Below are positions 20,459 to 32,999 of a stretch of 64,000 nt of DNA, piece after piece. Each line of letters starts with the position of its first letter. Position 1 is the stretch's first letter. Position numbers and translations under genes: made by a program. The stretch is from Polytrichum commune (taxonomy: Eukaryota > Streptophyta > Polytrichopsida > Polytrichales > Polytrichaceae), in NCBI GenBank assembly GCA_950295325.1, contig OX485804.1, forward strand, positions 66,068,033 through 66,132,032. Reading direction: 5' to 3'. A model generated the notes under the pieces. It saw only the letters and a list, made by a program, of their open reading frames with translations, searched no databases and was not told the origin of the DNA.

Positions 20459-21316
20459 GTTGCAGACTTCGGCGATTTTTTCTGGATAGCATATCTTTTT
20501 AGGATTTCTGAGTTCCATCTTCCTTGAGCAATTTTTTCCTAGGCTGAAGTCGATTGCATCGTTGTAGTTTGCCTTGACGTGGACACGCGCACTCTGTACA
20601 TTTCTTCTTCAAGGTCGTGCCATGCTCTTGCTACATGCTCGATTGCGTAGCGTCCGGAGGGCAGGATCGGTTCCTCTTGATTTTTGTGATTGTTCAGTTG
20701 ATGGAATTATCTTGTGGAGGACTTGTAGTGAACGATTCATTGTCACGCAGTTCTAGATTGGTCTACCAAAATGTCTAAGCATCAACTAGTATCACCTCTT
20801 TGATGCGATTCGTGGTTACTTTGTCTGAACGTATCACGGTCTTCGAGTCCCGGCTATCGTTCTATACTAAACTACGCTGGTCGTCGATGCACACAGTCTA
20901 ACTCTGGAATGACTCACATTGTATATAATACTGTGTTTTCAATGTTACGAACAAGGAGCTATGAGCATTCTCCTTGTTCTCTCTTAGGCAAACTTCCCTT
21001 AGCAAAATCGTCAACATTGAGTGTAGCCTCCCATTTTCAGATTCTACACTAACTTTGAGTTTGTTGCTGCAGTCTTCGGTAAACTTGGACGTTTTTTGAA
21101 TTACATTGGAGCTTTTGTGAATTGAATCGCACTCTTATCGACAGACTGTTGAGTTGACGGAGTAGTGGTTTTTGGAATCTGGAGGCTCTTGGCTGTGCCG
21201 CCAGAGCCTAGCTTTCGTCAATTTGAGTAGTGAGGCTTGCAGACTTCGGCGATCAGGTAGCAGATTTCGGCGATCAGGTAGCAGACTTCGGCGATCAAAC
21301 AGGTAGCAGACTTCGG
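20459..21316. repeat. GCAGACTTCGGCGAT repeats in the hAT-A 5' region
   Basis: Near-tandem units of about 20-28 bp (GCAGACTTCGGCGATCAGGT) at 21238-21316, with single copies near 20405 and 20461. They lie between the subterminal region and the transposase ORF. Confidence 0.8.
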
Positions 21317-21812
21317 CGAGCTTGCTTCCATCCAGATCAGCGTGTGGAAATCTCGAACTCCTTCATCGCCGCCTTCATCTGGTCCACAAACCCTGCTTAT
21401 TTCTGCAGTCTGTCTGTCTGAAATCAGAATCAACCCTTCACTCAGCTTACTGGAATTTGTTTGTTCTGCTTTTTTGGTTACTGAAATGTGCTGAGTTCTG
21501 CTTGTTCGGCAAGGTTTACAGTGCTTAGTTATGCTTAGTCACTGCAGGGTTTACAGTGCAGGTTTACAGTTCTGCTTGTTCGAATGTTACAGTGAAATGT
21601 GGAGGGTACTGCGGAAGTATATATACCGCTATGTGTATTCAATAACTTAGTGTGTAGTTTAGAAAATTGTGTATGTTATATGATCAGCTTATCATAAGTA
21701 TAGCTTCGTTTATCTCTTGATTGAATACGTAGGTCCTCCCAATTTTCTTATATGAAATGTGGGCTTGGAATTAGGAATGGCAAAATGACAAAGGTCCTTA
21801 ACGGAACATTTT

Positions 21813-23946
21813 TTGACCACGCCTCGAAATATTGACATAGATGATTTAGCATGTGAAACATGTGCATTGGATGATTTATCATCTTCTGAAGTTCCAAATG
21901 CACAAGGTATATGGAAAGACCAATGGTATAGCCAATTTGATTGGCTAGATTTTTCTCCCAATTCGGGAAGAGTGTGTTGTAAAATCTGCAAGGAGAAGGA
22001 TGGACGTTCGGTATATGCCAAAGAGGGATCCAAAAATCTAAAGGTAAGTGTATTTCATGATCATGCATGTTCTAGTGAATATAAAAAACTTTGTTGGGCT
22101 TTACAAAATGGTGGTAAAGTGTTGGAGGAGGCGATCAAACAAGGACAACGTGCATGTGATGAATCATTGTCATCATTGTTTCGTGCTGCCTACTTTATAG
22201 GAAAGCAATCCCTCCCTTATGCAAAATTTCCTTCTTTGTGTTCATTGCTTGCTAGTGTAAAGGCTCCTATCACTGCATCTTTGTATCATGATGAAAAATC
22301 ATGTGTTGATTTAATTGCATGTATGTCTAATGTCATAAAAAATCATATGTAGGGTTCGAAATTCTCCTTTCTATGGTATCATGATTGATGAATCTACGGA
22401 CATAAGTGTTACTGGTCATCTTGTTGTATTTGCTACAATTATAGAGGAAGGTGTGTCTTTGACTGTTTTTTTAAGTTTGTCAAAAATTGAGGGTGGAAAA
22501 AAAGATGCTAGTATTATTTTTGAATGTTTAATCAATCACTTAAAGATTTGCGAACTTGATTTATGCAAGTGTGTGGCATTTGGCAGTGATGGTACAAGCA
22601 CCATGGTGGGATCTCATGGTGGAGTAGCAATAAGATTGAAAAACAACCTAAACCCATTCATTTTGTCTTGTCATTATATTGTTCATAGGACTAATCTAGC
22701 AGTACTTGATGCATCTAAAGCATAAGATTGCAAGGTAATATCTGATGCGGTTGATAATATTTTGAATGCAATTGCTTCATACTTTAATATGTCAAATAAG
22801 CGTAAACATGCACTCACAACCTTGCAAACAATATTTTTTTATGCTAAAAAAATTATGAAACGGTATCATAAGATACGATGGCTTAGTAGGTGGCAAGCTG
22901 TGACTACCTTATGTGATTCATTAGAGTCTGTTTTGTGTTTTTTTTCATGATGTGGAAGACAAAAGAGACCTTGGTCAAATGAAGGTTCTTTTTGCCAAGT
23001 TAAAACAATTTAAATACATATATATTTTGTATTTTCTAGTTGATATCTTACATTCCTTAGCATTGTTATCAAAGATTTTTTAAAACAAATTTGTGGATGT
23101 CACAACTATTGGTAGTATTATTAGAACCGAGATAGCACAAATTAGAATGTTGTTTATTATTGACAAACTTATTTGAATGCTTCTACATTTAACGAAAACA
23201 CTGGCTATCATGTCATTCCCGAATATGGCCCTCTTAGGGGTCATCTTCGAAAGCTTTCAAGTGAAATTTATGGAAAAATATATCACGGTTTTGAAATGGA
23301 TCGGTCTAAGTTAGGAGATGACCTTGAAGAAGCACTTAAATTCCAACGTGCATTTGCGGAAGCTGTTGATGTAGGCTTGGATACTAGATTTGTAGACAAT
23401 GATCTTATTTCATGTTTTAAAATCTTAAATCCTATTAATATGCCTTCAAAGCATATAGGCCTCCAAAATTGGGGGGTGGTTGAATTGGAGAAATTACCAG
23501 CACACTATGGGCATGATCGCTCCCAAGAAGGTTCAAAATTTCCCCCCTTCGTTGATGTGATGGCTTGCAAGCATGAATTTCTAGCTTTCAAATTGTAAGT
23601 CACCACTGAATGGGGAGATAAGACTTGTAGAGATTTATGGGGCATGATCACATGGAATCATTCTTTGCAAACCCGATATCCTAATTTGCTTGTCCTTGCT
23701 GATTTGGCTAGAGTACAATGTGTATCGACATCCACTTGTGAAAGGGCGTTTAGTGTCCAAAATTTAATAAAAACACGAGTGAGAAATAGACTTGGAAGTA
23801 AAAATTTGGAAACTATACTTAGAATTGCTTTAGAAGGACCAAATGAGAACTTTGATAATATTATTGAAGAGGCGATTCCTTTGTGGAAAAGTGGAACTAA
23901 ATTCCGGTTTTTATATGTTAATCCTTCACTTTATGTATCTTCGTGA
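21813..23946 (+). pseudogene. hAT transposase (ZNF862-like), disrupted
   Basis: Domains in order: an N-terminal C2H2-type (TTF/BED-like) zinc finger (VCCKICKEKDGR...HDHACSSEY); the RNase-H-like core start (SPFYGIMIDESTDIS); FGSDGTSTMVG and the CHYIVHRTNLA motif; RWLSRWQAV; and the hAT C-terminal dimerisation block (STSTCERAFSVQNLIKTRVR, then LETILRIALEGPNENFD). It has a 1-nt frameshift near 22350, in-frame stops at 22723, about 22948 and 23596, and several more stops at 22950-23170. A functional start is not evident. In the family this protein cuts and pastes elements with CA-starting TIRs and 8-bp TSDs. This copy cannot make a full protein. Confidence 0.9.
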
Positions 23947-24437
23947 AGTGATGCATCTTGTTCAGTAAGTTCAACTATGTTTTCTAATTCTGAGGATACG
24001 GATATCTAAGAGATGCATGTATTGTTGTACTAACTAGCCTCTTAATAATGTATGAACCCTTTTTGGATTTATACATTTTTTCAAGGCTAAATCCTTGGCC
24101 CCAAGTTGGTGGGGGCTTGGCAAGGTTCAAATCCTTCCAAGGATACTTGGATTTTATATCAACACAAATTCACCCATTTAAAAGCATAATACCAATTTTT
24201 TTATAATATTAAAAAAAAACAAATCCGACATACAATACAAATCTTCGGAAATTTACCGAATTGAAATTCACAAAATCGGAAAATTACCGAATGAAAAAGT
24301 TAAATATCGTAATTTAACCGACAAAAAAAATTGGATTTAGGTAGCTTCCGATCAAAAAAATAAAAATCCGAATCTTTTCATAAAAGATCGGAAATCTACC
24401 GATTTTTGTAAAAAACTCCCCGGACTTTGGCCTCGAA

Positions 24438-25321
24438 CCCCTTGCTTGATCCTAGAATAGGAGTCTTGTAAGATTCTAACCACCCCCGATAGCTAGGTTA
24501 TCAAGAAGCTCAACAACCCTACCGTAAATCAATAACTTATGGTCTTGAAGCCAATTTTCTAGTACCAGCGTCCCTCTATGGTTGGCAGTCACTATGACAT
24601 TCGCGCCACATATGACAACACGCTAATGATGGACGACAACATTTCCAAAAACATTTTGAACCCTAGATCCAATTTCATAGTTTGCCCTGCATGGACGGTC
24701 GGGAAGGTCCAAGACCGCTTTTTGTTAGACCTCATTAAATACCTCCAAACGCGTCGTGGGGAGCGGAGTCACCGTGCCCTATATCCTAGGTTGTAATCCA
24801 ATAGATGAGAGATACATGGATCCAAAGGACTATATGTATAGAGAGTTGTACGCTCACGCAAAATACAATAAATTCATTTGAGATACATGGTTTGCCCTTT
24901 GTGTAAATATACTTCAATGTATATTGATTTTCACATGCTCCCTTTCCCTTCCCTTGGTTTTTATTTGTTTTTATTTTGGCATCATTGTTTGGAATTCTCG
25001 CTTGAGGTTGTCAGCGTATCACACTTGGAAAACTTCTTCTATAAAACCATTTACAGTGTCGCATCCACCATTGACTACTCCAAAGAGCCTCTTGATGCCA
25101 GCGTTGTCGATAGCCCCCCACCCAAGCAAAAATGCCGACAATCTTTGTCTCCGTCACCACTCAAGGGCATAGAGCGCAACTACGTCCGGACATCCCCCTC
25201 TCGGCCCGGAGATAGTATTACACCTCAACGGCGGCTGCAGATGGACGCTTGACCTGTAAAGAGTGGACCCCTCCCTATTCCTTTGCGGGTTGCTTTGCCC
25301 CTCCACACCAACTTTGTCGCC
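24438..25321. other. Inter-element segment with short open frames
   Basis: Plus-strand open frames at 24578-24796 and 24878-25252 show no recognisable domain. This is probably the interior of the same old element whose arms form the 0.95-kb inverted repeat. Confidence 0.3.
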
Positions 25322-26296
25322 CACCTTTCCATGAGGAGTGCCCGAAACATCATGGGCACAAGGGGGACCCCAAAGTGACACCTTAGACTTGTGGTGCCAT
25401 TGGTGAGAGGGCCTAGGTTATCTTAGTGTAGGTGGGGGCCTCGGGCGTTGGGAATGCCTCCCACCCACGGAGACTAGGAGGCACGAGGATAAAGCCATAA
25501 GTTATACGTAGTTTATGGTGTATGAATTCTACAATGCTCAAGAACACCTCAATCGGAGGTGTGAGCTAGGAGATATGGCGATTTGAGTGGGGCGTTGTCC
25601 CAGGACAGCGACATGGTACAGCAATGGCCTGGGAGTGGCTCCTTGGACTGCCAAGGTTTGAACATGCATAGTTTCCTCAATACTTGCCTAAATGGGGCAA
25701 GTGATGCATTCATTGGCATCTACGTGAAAAAATAGATGACGATGGAGTGGTCGTTTGTTAGCATCAGACATCATACAAGGAAGTTATGGTGTTTTGAAAC
25801 TACTAGGGGTTTCTAGCCCCAACGGCTAAGGGAAAATGTCTACTTGGCCCCAACTCCTGGTAGAGAGACAAAAGATTTCTTGACGGTGGGGTTGGGGCCC
25901 TGCGAAAAGTCCTAGAGCCTTATATGATTGAGGTGGTGTGGCCGAACCCACTCAAGGCCGAATGACACGGCCTTCATGGGCATTGGCCCAATGTGAGGGC
26001 ATAGTTGCTTAGTATGGTTCGGGTTGTTGTAATGTTGCTCCGGCAACGCGATGATCAACATAAGATTGGACTTCCATGGATGGAAGTCTAAATCTAAGAA
26101 TTGGTTATTGATTAAGGGATGAGTCCCGAAAGCAAAGTAAGAGGTTTGGTCTCCTCTTATGAACTATAAGGTCCAGGCTATGAGGAGCTAACCATTAGCA
26201 TGGCGGAATGCGAAGGGTTAGCGCTCGTGACCCTTGCTAGAAATAAAGATGGTTAAGATGGTTAAGGGGAGCTGGCAAGGGTTGCACCAAACTCGG
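25322..26296. repeat. Right arm of the ~0.95-kb inverted repeat
   Basis: Reverse complement of 17607-18547, with similarity ending at matching points: AAGGTG at the inner side and AAGGGTTGC at the outer side. Arm spacing is about 6.8 kb, of which 4.5 kb is hAT-A. Confidence 0.85.
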
Positions 26297-27285
26297 ACGC
26301 AAACGTGCCTTATGCCAAGGTGACCCCCCACAAACCAACCCCCCTGCCCATAGATAAACCATACATTATAATTCTTCTACCCTAAAAGGAGTGTGTAACA
26401 TGTTTGGATCTTTCTCCTCAAACTAACACATGTTTATTGGTTTAATGAGTTGCAAGTTGTGTCCAACCCTAAACCTCCGCAGTCCAGTGTATCCATCAAG
26501 TTGGAGCATTTCTACACCATGCATAGAAATGCTAGACAATCCATTTCATTGTATTCGAATTCTTCATCCTATAACTCGGGCGGTCGACGGACTCCAAGAT
26601 GTGTTATGGTAGGCCCACATCCTAACCTTAGTTGTAGTCGTAGGGCAAAGATTTTCAAGAATGTTGAAGCAATGCGAGCAAAAGAATCGGCAGCAAAAGA
26701 AAAAGATGCGATCTCCAAAGCTAGATAGGCCATCGTAGGCGTAGACATTGCGCATAGGCAAGATGATTTTAGGTCACACTATCCAATGGATGTGTGGCGT
26801 TAGTATGCTATTTCATTTACATGCCATATGTTGTATATTCTATTTGCAATAATATGAATGTTATATGATTTCCCTTTCAATATGGTTTAATGGTTGAATT
26901 GTCCTACCTAAACCATCTTGATATGAGTTCCTAATTGGGTTCTTGATATGAACACCCACTTCAAAGTATTTACATCTTACAACATTCTCCAATTTTTGTA
27001 TGATTTTATCCATGTTCTTATATTTGTAAATGTCTCAAAGTGCCGAAAAAATCCCAAATTAGCAAATATAGTGTTGTGTGACCTTACATAGTGGTACTTC
27101 TTGTGCATCCAAACTAAATTGTCACATTCAAGAAGAAAACTTAATTATTCCTAAAGCATTTGGTTAACATGAGTCCCTCTGAATGAATCAATGAAAAGCC
27201 ATCTACACACAACCGAGTGCTTGTGATTGTGATTAGGCCCACCTCCAACTGCAACTAGATTTTTTCTCGTTTCCACAAAAGGTGT
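26297..27285. other. Intergenic DNA between the inverted-repeat arm and hAT-B
   Basis: A plus-strand open frame at 26450-26728 ends in a charged KNVEAMRAKESAAKEKDA stretch but has no recognisable domain. The remainder is AT-rich with no structure seen. Confidence 0.3.
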
Positions 27286-27889
27286 ATGTACAGCAATGTA
27301 CGGGGAGTACCCACGTTTAGTTACGAGCTAGCCGATTTTTTTTGGAGATTTTCGAATGAGTTTGCAATGATTCAGATGATGGAAAATTGTCGAGGTCGGA
27401 AATCAATTGGTTCAAGAGAGGATAGGCCAGCAATATGACCGGTTGAGGCATCATAGTTTACCGAGTCAATTTTTAAATTTTAGGCAAGTAGCCGAAGGGA
27501 CTAGGGATAGGGCGGAAATGTTACTATGGTAATACTAGAGTCATGACTTATAAGGTCAAAACCATGAAAGCTAATTTATGGTTGGTTTCGTTGTCATTAG
27601 GCCGATTAGGGTTTTGAGGCTTTAAGCAGCTAGAGACCCTCTCTCACAAGTATAAGAAGAGTTTGAGCCCCTCGGGCAAAGTATCTCACTCCTTCATTAG
27701 GGTTTTCCTCTCTACCCCACTCCTGCTTTAAGCTTCCGCTTCTACTCTTGTATTTTCAATTGATGTTTTCAAGCTCCGTGTTTGGCTCATGGGCAGGTCA
27801 TTGGCAAAAATCGTAGAAACAATGTGCAATAAAAAATAAGGTCTAATATATTCATTGTAGATAAATTGTATAAAAAATGTACATATAAT

Positions 27890-28355
27890 ATAGGGGGTTT
27901 TTTAAATAGTGAAAGTCATTTACATGTAAAATATCATGACATATAATGGCCTCTTTTATCTAGTCGGTACATGTAAAATAATGTGGAAACAAAGACTAGG
28001 GGTAGCAAGTCTAGGGTAGGGTATGTGCTAGTGAATGAAAAAAAAAAAATTCTGTTGAAAAATCTTGGATGGATGACTTTGCAAGCTGGTTGGCTTGAAC
28101 GTTACTGAACTAACGTATCCAATGTGGAGTTAATGTTCTCTACCTACCTGTTGGGAGGGGAAATTTCAACGCGTTATTTGAATTGCAATCTTCTTTCCAA
28201 TTTTCTTTGACAGTGTAAGTAAAGTAGGGTATTTTAAAATGATTCCCACAAAAAATTATAATTATTGATAGGGTGTATTAAAATACAAGCATTTACCTTT
28301 ATTTTGAAAAATACCATACCTTATAATCTATTCTGCAAGATAAACAACCCCCCAT
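27890..28355. repeat. Possible nested MITE in hAT-B
   Basis: A TAGGGGGTTTTTTA stretch at 27891 and an ACAACCCCCCAT stretch near 28345 face each other as inverted ends. Several TAGGGTAT...TTTTAAA blocks inside resemble the poly-G MITE at 3759-4101. Boundaries and TSD were not established. Confidence 0.35.
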
Positions 28356-28752
28356 AAATAAGTCCGAGCACACGTGTATGCATTAATATAAGAGGGAGTG
28401 ACCCCCTATGAGCCCAAAATGAGTGCTCATATTTGTTTTATGTTTAGAATTTATTTAGAATTGCATTTGGAGTATTATTGAAACTATCAAAAGTATAAAA
28501 AGAGTGAGGCTTGGTGTGGATTTATGTTTAGGCCTTAAGCCTATTTTGTGTGGTGAAGAAGAAGCTTAGTGACATTAGGGAGTGTTTTGGTTAAGTGAGT
28601 AGTGTTTGATGAAGCAAAAGGAAGGGCCTTGGATTTAAATGTTTGAATTAGAACATGCTCTTGTTGGTTTAGAGGGTGAGGGTTTAGTGGATAGGATAAG
28701 GTCCTACTAAGTAGGAGAAGGTTGAGGAGTTTGTGGTTTGGGTGCCGTCTTT

Positions 28753-28771
28753 CCTCCTCCTCCTCCTCCTC

Positions 28772-28829
<58 letters not shown>

Positions 28830-28832
28830 CCT
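28753..28832. repeat. (CTC)n(CT)n microsatellite
   Basis: About eight CTC units run into about 25 CT units and end in a C-rich stretch. It lies inside hAT-B. Confidence 0.95.
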
Positions 28833-28929
28833 CCTCTCTAGGATTTTTGAGCTCTTAGAGTTAGGAAAAAATGTGTGAATTAGTAATAGGGTATTAGGGG
28901 ATTTAGTGTGATTAGGTAGGGGCTTAGTG

Positions 28930-29462
28930 TGGAATTAGGAGTAGCTGCCGGGCAGGTTAAGGCGTCAGTTCAACATCAGCTGGAATTAGGAGCAGGTGCC
29001 GGGCAGGTGAAGGCGTCAGTTCAACACCAGCTGGAATTAGGAGTAGCTGCCGGGCATGTTAAGGCATCAGTTCAATATCAGCTGGAATTAGGAGCAGCTA
29101 CCGAGGGCATGTTAAGGCGTCAGTTCAATATCAGCTGGGGTTAGGAGCAGCTGTCGGGCAGGTTAAGTCATCAGTCAATATCAGCTGGAATTAGGAGCAG
29201 CTGCCGGGCAGGTTAAGGCATCAGTCAATATCAGCTGGAATTAGGAAGAGCTGCCGGGCAGGTCAAGGCATCAGTTCAATATCAGCTGGAATTAGGAGCA
29301 GCTGCCGGGCAGGTGAAGGCGTCAATTCAACATCAGCTAGAATTAGGAGCAGCTGCTAGGCATGTTAAGGCACTAGTTCAATATCAGCTGGAATTAGGAG
29401 CAGCTGCCGGGCAGGTTAAGGCATCAATTCAATAGCAACTGGAATTAGGAGCAGCTGCCGGT
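28930..29462 (+). repeat. 51-bp minisatellite, about 10.5 copies
   Basis: Units begin at 28930, 28981, 29032, 29083, 29136, 29186, 29236, 29287, 29338, 29389 and 29440. Each starts TGGAATTAGGAGCAGCTGCC and ends in TCAATATCAGC or a near form. Most units are 51 bp (17 codons); one is 53 and two are 50. The first three therefore stay open (ELGAGAGQVKASVQHQL-like repeat) before the frame breaks. Absent from hAT-A. Confidence 0.95.
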
Positions 29463-30224
29463 CTTGCAAGGGCTTAATGCTAGGCTTGAAGGATTTAGTT
29501 AGAGGACTTAAGGGGACCAAGGGATATAAAGGGGGGAAGCCCGTTGTGCCACATTGGACGTGGTAATAAATGGTTAATTAGGTTGTCACTTAATATTAGT
29601 TTAAAATCATTAGTTCGTGAGTAAGTTAGGAAAACAAGAAGTATTGGATGATATTGGGATAGCAATAGGGAGTGTTATGATTGGGATAATAGAGAAGAGC
29701 GTTTGTCAACGCTTGTAATATTATCGTGGAATGGATTGGTGTGCAATGATTGATGGGAAATGTAATGGATTCTCACGAATTTGGTCAAATGGATTTGTGG
29801 AAACACGAATGTGATATCCATTCCCTCACCCGGACTAGGACGCTTAAGGGTGGGCGGTTTGGCCTCACACCCCCCCCTCGGAAGTTTGGCTTCAAGCTTA
29901 GTGGGTGGCTTCCGATATTGCACCACTTGTCAATCTCGTTCAAGCGTACATTGAATTAAGTGCTAAAATGCTAGTTTTTTTCTTCATCTTTTCTTTTGGT
30001 TTTGCAATTGTGGGTAATAGTAGTTATGGTGATATATTGTGGCCATGTCTTGACAATAGATCGGTTGTAGGTTGAGTGATGATGTTCGCGGATGCATGGA
30101 GGTTCAAGGAACATTTATGTTGGATTTTCATGTTGGTGGGTTGATTATAAGTTGTGGATGCTTATGGTGGTTTGGGGGATCACATTCAGGTGTTGGTTGT
30201 GAGTGATTCAAGGCCCGCTGGGTT

Positions 30225-30395
30225 GGAAGCAAAAATTTGGAATCTATTCTTAGAATTGCTTGGGAGGGGCCACATGAGAACATTGATAATCTCATTGAAG
30301 AGGCAATTCCTTCGTGGAAAAATGGAACTAAGAACCGGTTCCTATATGCCAACCATTCACGTTATATGTCTTCTGCAAGTGACTTTTTTGTTCAA
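30225..30395 (+). pseudogene. hAT-B transposase C-terminal remnant
   Basis: In a broken frame this region matches the last ~55 residues of the hAT-A transposase: the LETILRIALEGP...IIEEAIPLWK region, here with LWEG.PHENIDNLIEEAIPSWK. It shows that hAT-B arose from an autonomous relative by internal replacement. Confidence 0.8.
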
Positions 30396-30861
30396 TAACT
30401 TCAATTATGTTCCCAATTCTAAGGATGTCGATTAGTTTCAAGGTTGCATGTATTGTTATACTAACCAACCTCTAAAAAATATATGCACCCTCTTTGAATC
30501 CATACATTTCTCAAAGGCTACATTCTTGGCCCCAAGATGGTGGGGGCTTGGCAAGGTTCAACTCCTTCCAAGGAAACCTGAGATTTTTTTCAACACAAAT
30601 TCACTCCCTTAAAAACATAACACCAATTTTATTTTATATAAAAAAATCCGACTTAATATACTTAACTTCGAAAATATACTGAAGTAAAATTTAGAAACTA
30701 GGAAAACTGCTGAATGATAAAGGTAAATCTTGGAATTTAACCGAGAAAAAAAACTGGCTTTTGGTAGCTTCCGAGTGAAAGAAAAAAAATCCGAACCAAT
30801 TTCATAAAAGGTAGGAAATGCACCGATTTTTGTATAGAACTCCCCCGACTGTGATGTACAG

Positions 30862-31484
30862 TAGTTGAAGAAAGGATTTGTCAACAGCTTCAAATAATAT
30901 ATTTTGACTTAGTCCCGCATGTTGGTGCAATCCGTGAAATGGAGATCAAAGAATTTTATGGGTTTTAGTGTAGATTTTAAGGAACAGGTGCTATTTTCTC
31001 CTTCAATCCTTCTCCGGTTCCCCTGCTTCAACTTGGTGTCATAAAATATCAATTGCAAACAACATTCAACCAGAGAAAATGAATAACAACTATCACAACC
31101 ACCCTCAACTACGCCTTGTATTGTGGGTACTAATAAACTATAATAAGCGCTCATGGTTACGGTCGTCATCCTTATGGAACCTTATTGTGACCTTATCCAC
31201 TCGTTGGCCCTAAATTAACATATAGAATCATCCACTAGATGAATCAATAACCATGTTTATATATTACTAGACCCTTTAGCTTGGTTAGAATTGTGGGGAG
31301 ATAGCTCAAAAAGGGGTTACAAAGGTCCACAACACCTATCAATGGGGCTTGAGTAAAAATAATGGCCAATATGTAGAGCCCGAAAGTTATTTTTTAAAAC
31401 TACATTAATTTTTATGTTGTATTAAGAAATTGAATTAGTGTAATGGGTTTAGATTGGGATGAATCAATCCTAAACCTATAGAGG
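30862..31484. other. Segment between hAT-B and the CACTA element
   Basis: No gene is seen. The last ~37 bp before 31485 match 42533-42570, a second copy of the sequence into which the CACTA element inserted. Confidence 0.5.
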
Positions 31485-32999
31485 CACTACAAGGAGAACA
31501 CAGAAAAATGACTACGGCCATATGACCGGATATGACTAGCGGTTGCAGGGAAGTCATATTGAACCAAAGCGATGACTAAAACTGACTGTAGTCATCACAT
31601 GACTATGATTTTAGAGAGAGCGGACAAGAATTTTCCGGGAACCCTGTGGAGAACGTGTTGGGAGCACGTACACAAACAATTTGATTGAAATTGCGAAAGG
31701 ACTTCCACATCATTGCACTGCAGGGTTTGACGAGCAGTGCTAGAGAATGTAATATGCACAAGTCTGTACTTGATGGCTTGACCATGTAATGTGGGACAAG
31801 GTGAGTATCCTCATTCATGTTATGTCACTTCTTCACGAGGTTTTCCTTAAGCAATTTGTTTTAAAGTTTTCCTCAAGTTTTGAATGTAAATTGTCCATTT
31901 TTCAAACTCATCCAGTCATCTACAACTAGTGTTTAGTTCTTTCCACTCATTCTTGTGCACACATTAACCCTTGCGCCATATAAGGTGTGTTCCGCACTTG
32001 GTGACAATTTCAGTAACTTTCTTTGTCTTAGGTTCTTGGCAACCTAGAACCTTGTTTCATGCAATATTTCTTTGTCGATGTAAAGGTTGTCATGGCACTT
32101 GAGAGTGTGTAGATGTGATTCGCACACTAGAGAACAATCATGTTATGCAGGTGGCACCTTCACTTTAAGTTGCAACCCGGGTGAGTGATATTGCATAGTA
32201 TTGATTGGAGTGACTTGCAAGGTTACGCATTGGTTGAGGCTTGCAATATTTTTTTATAGGTTTGAGGTTGGGAAGCTCCAATAGCAACATTAAGTGATAT
32301 ATGTAGTGACATTTGGTTGTTTGTTGTCACGCATTATGGGCTATGGGGTTTTAGTTTACACATGGCTAGAAGAGAGGTTAGCACTGAGGAGAGCACTTAG
32401 GTCGAATCTTCCGCCACCCCCAGCCACGATGACAGCGACAACGATGATAGCAACGATAATGATAGTGGAGCTCGAAGTGGACAGAGAGGGCAGGCTAGGA
32501 GGAAGGGTCCGAGAGGTGCGGAAGAGAAGCCCAATGCATACGAGGTTCAGAGGCAACAACGAATAAGGCGAAATTTAGTTGTTTTCTCGAAGCTGGGCGT
32601 AGCTAGACTAGCAACTCAAATCAAATCCGCAAGAATTTGAAGGGAGAGACTCGAAGGCCGTGACAACAGAAGAACGACGCATTGGTTCCATAAAGTGCGT
32701 ATGTGGGCTGTTGTGCTTGCCATCCTAAACCCTTTACCTATTATGAATTGCACTTGCATTGCACGATAAATAGCAAGAATACCTCCATTCCCGCGGTACA
32801 CCTCTGCACAAGAGATATTGAGGTCCATAGCCAATTTGCCGGATAAGCATGTGGAAGAGGTGTTCCAAGGCATTGCTAGAATGCCCCAAATATCGAGTGT
32901 TGTTTTGGACCGCATGGCAGGATTGTTGTCTGACATGTTTGAGGACTCCAGGGACATCCTTCTTCCGAGTAGAGGAGGGTGACCCCTGTGAACCCTTTG

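Larger units (their letters stand above)
19904..24429 (+). mobile_element. hAT transposon hAT-A with perfect 8-bp TSD
   Basis: The 8-bp direct repeat GCCTCGAA flanks the element at 19896-19903 and 24430-24437. The left end is CAATGAACGGGGAGT. The right end, in reverse complement, is CAAAGTCCGGGGAGT. Both subterminal regions are packed with CCGAW/WTCGG motifs, as expected for transposase-binding sites. Total 4526 bp. It contains a broken hAT transposase (21813-23946). Its ends match hAT-B (27294-30853) over about 400 bp on the left and about 600 bp on the right. Confidence 0.95.
27294..30853 (+). mobile_element. hAT-B, a rearranged derivative with perfect 8-bp TSD
   Basis: Flanked by ATGTACAG at 27286-27293 and 30854-30861. 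The left end CAATGTACGGGGAGT and right end (reverse complement) CACAGTCGGGGGAGT match hAT-A. The left ~400 bp and right ~600 bp are homologous to hAT-A, including the last part of the transposase (LESILRIAWEGPHENIDNLI-like, about 30230-30360). The middle is unrelated DNA with microsatellites and a 51-bp minisatellite. 3560 bp, non-autonomous. Confidence 0.93.
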
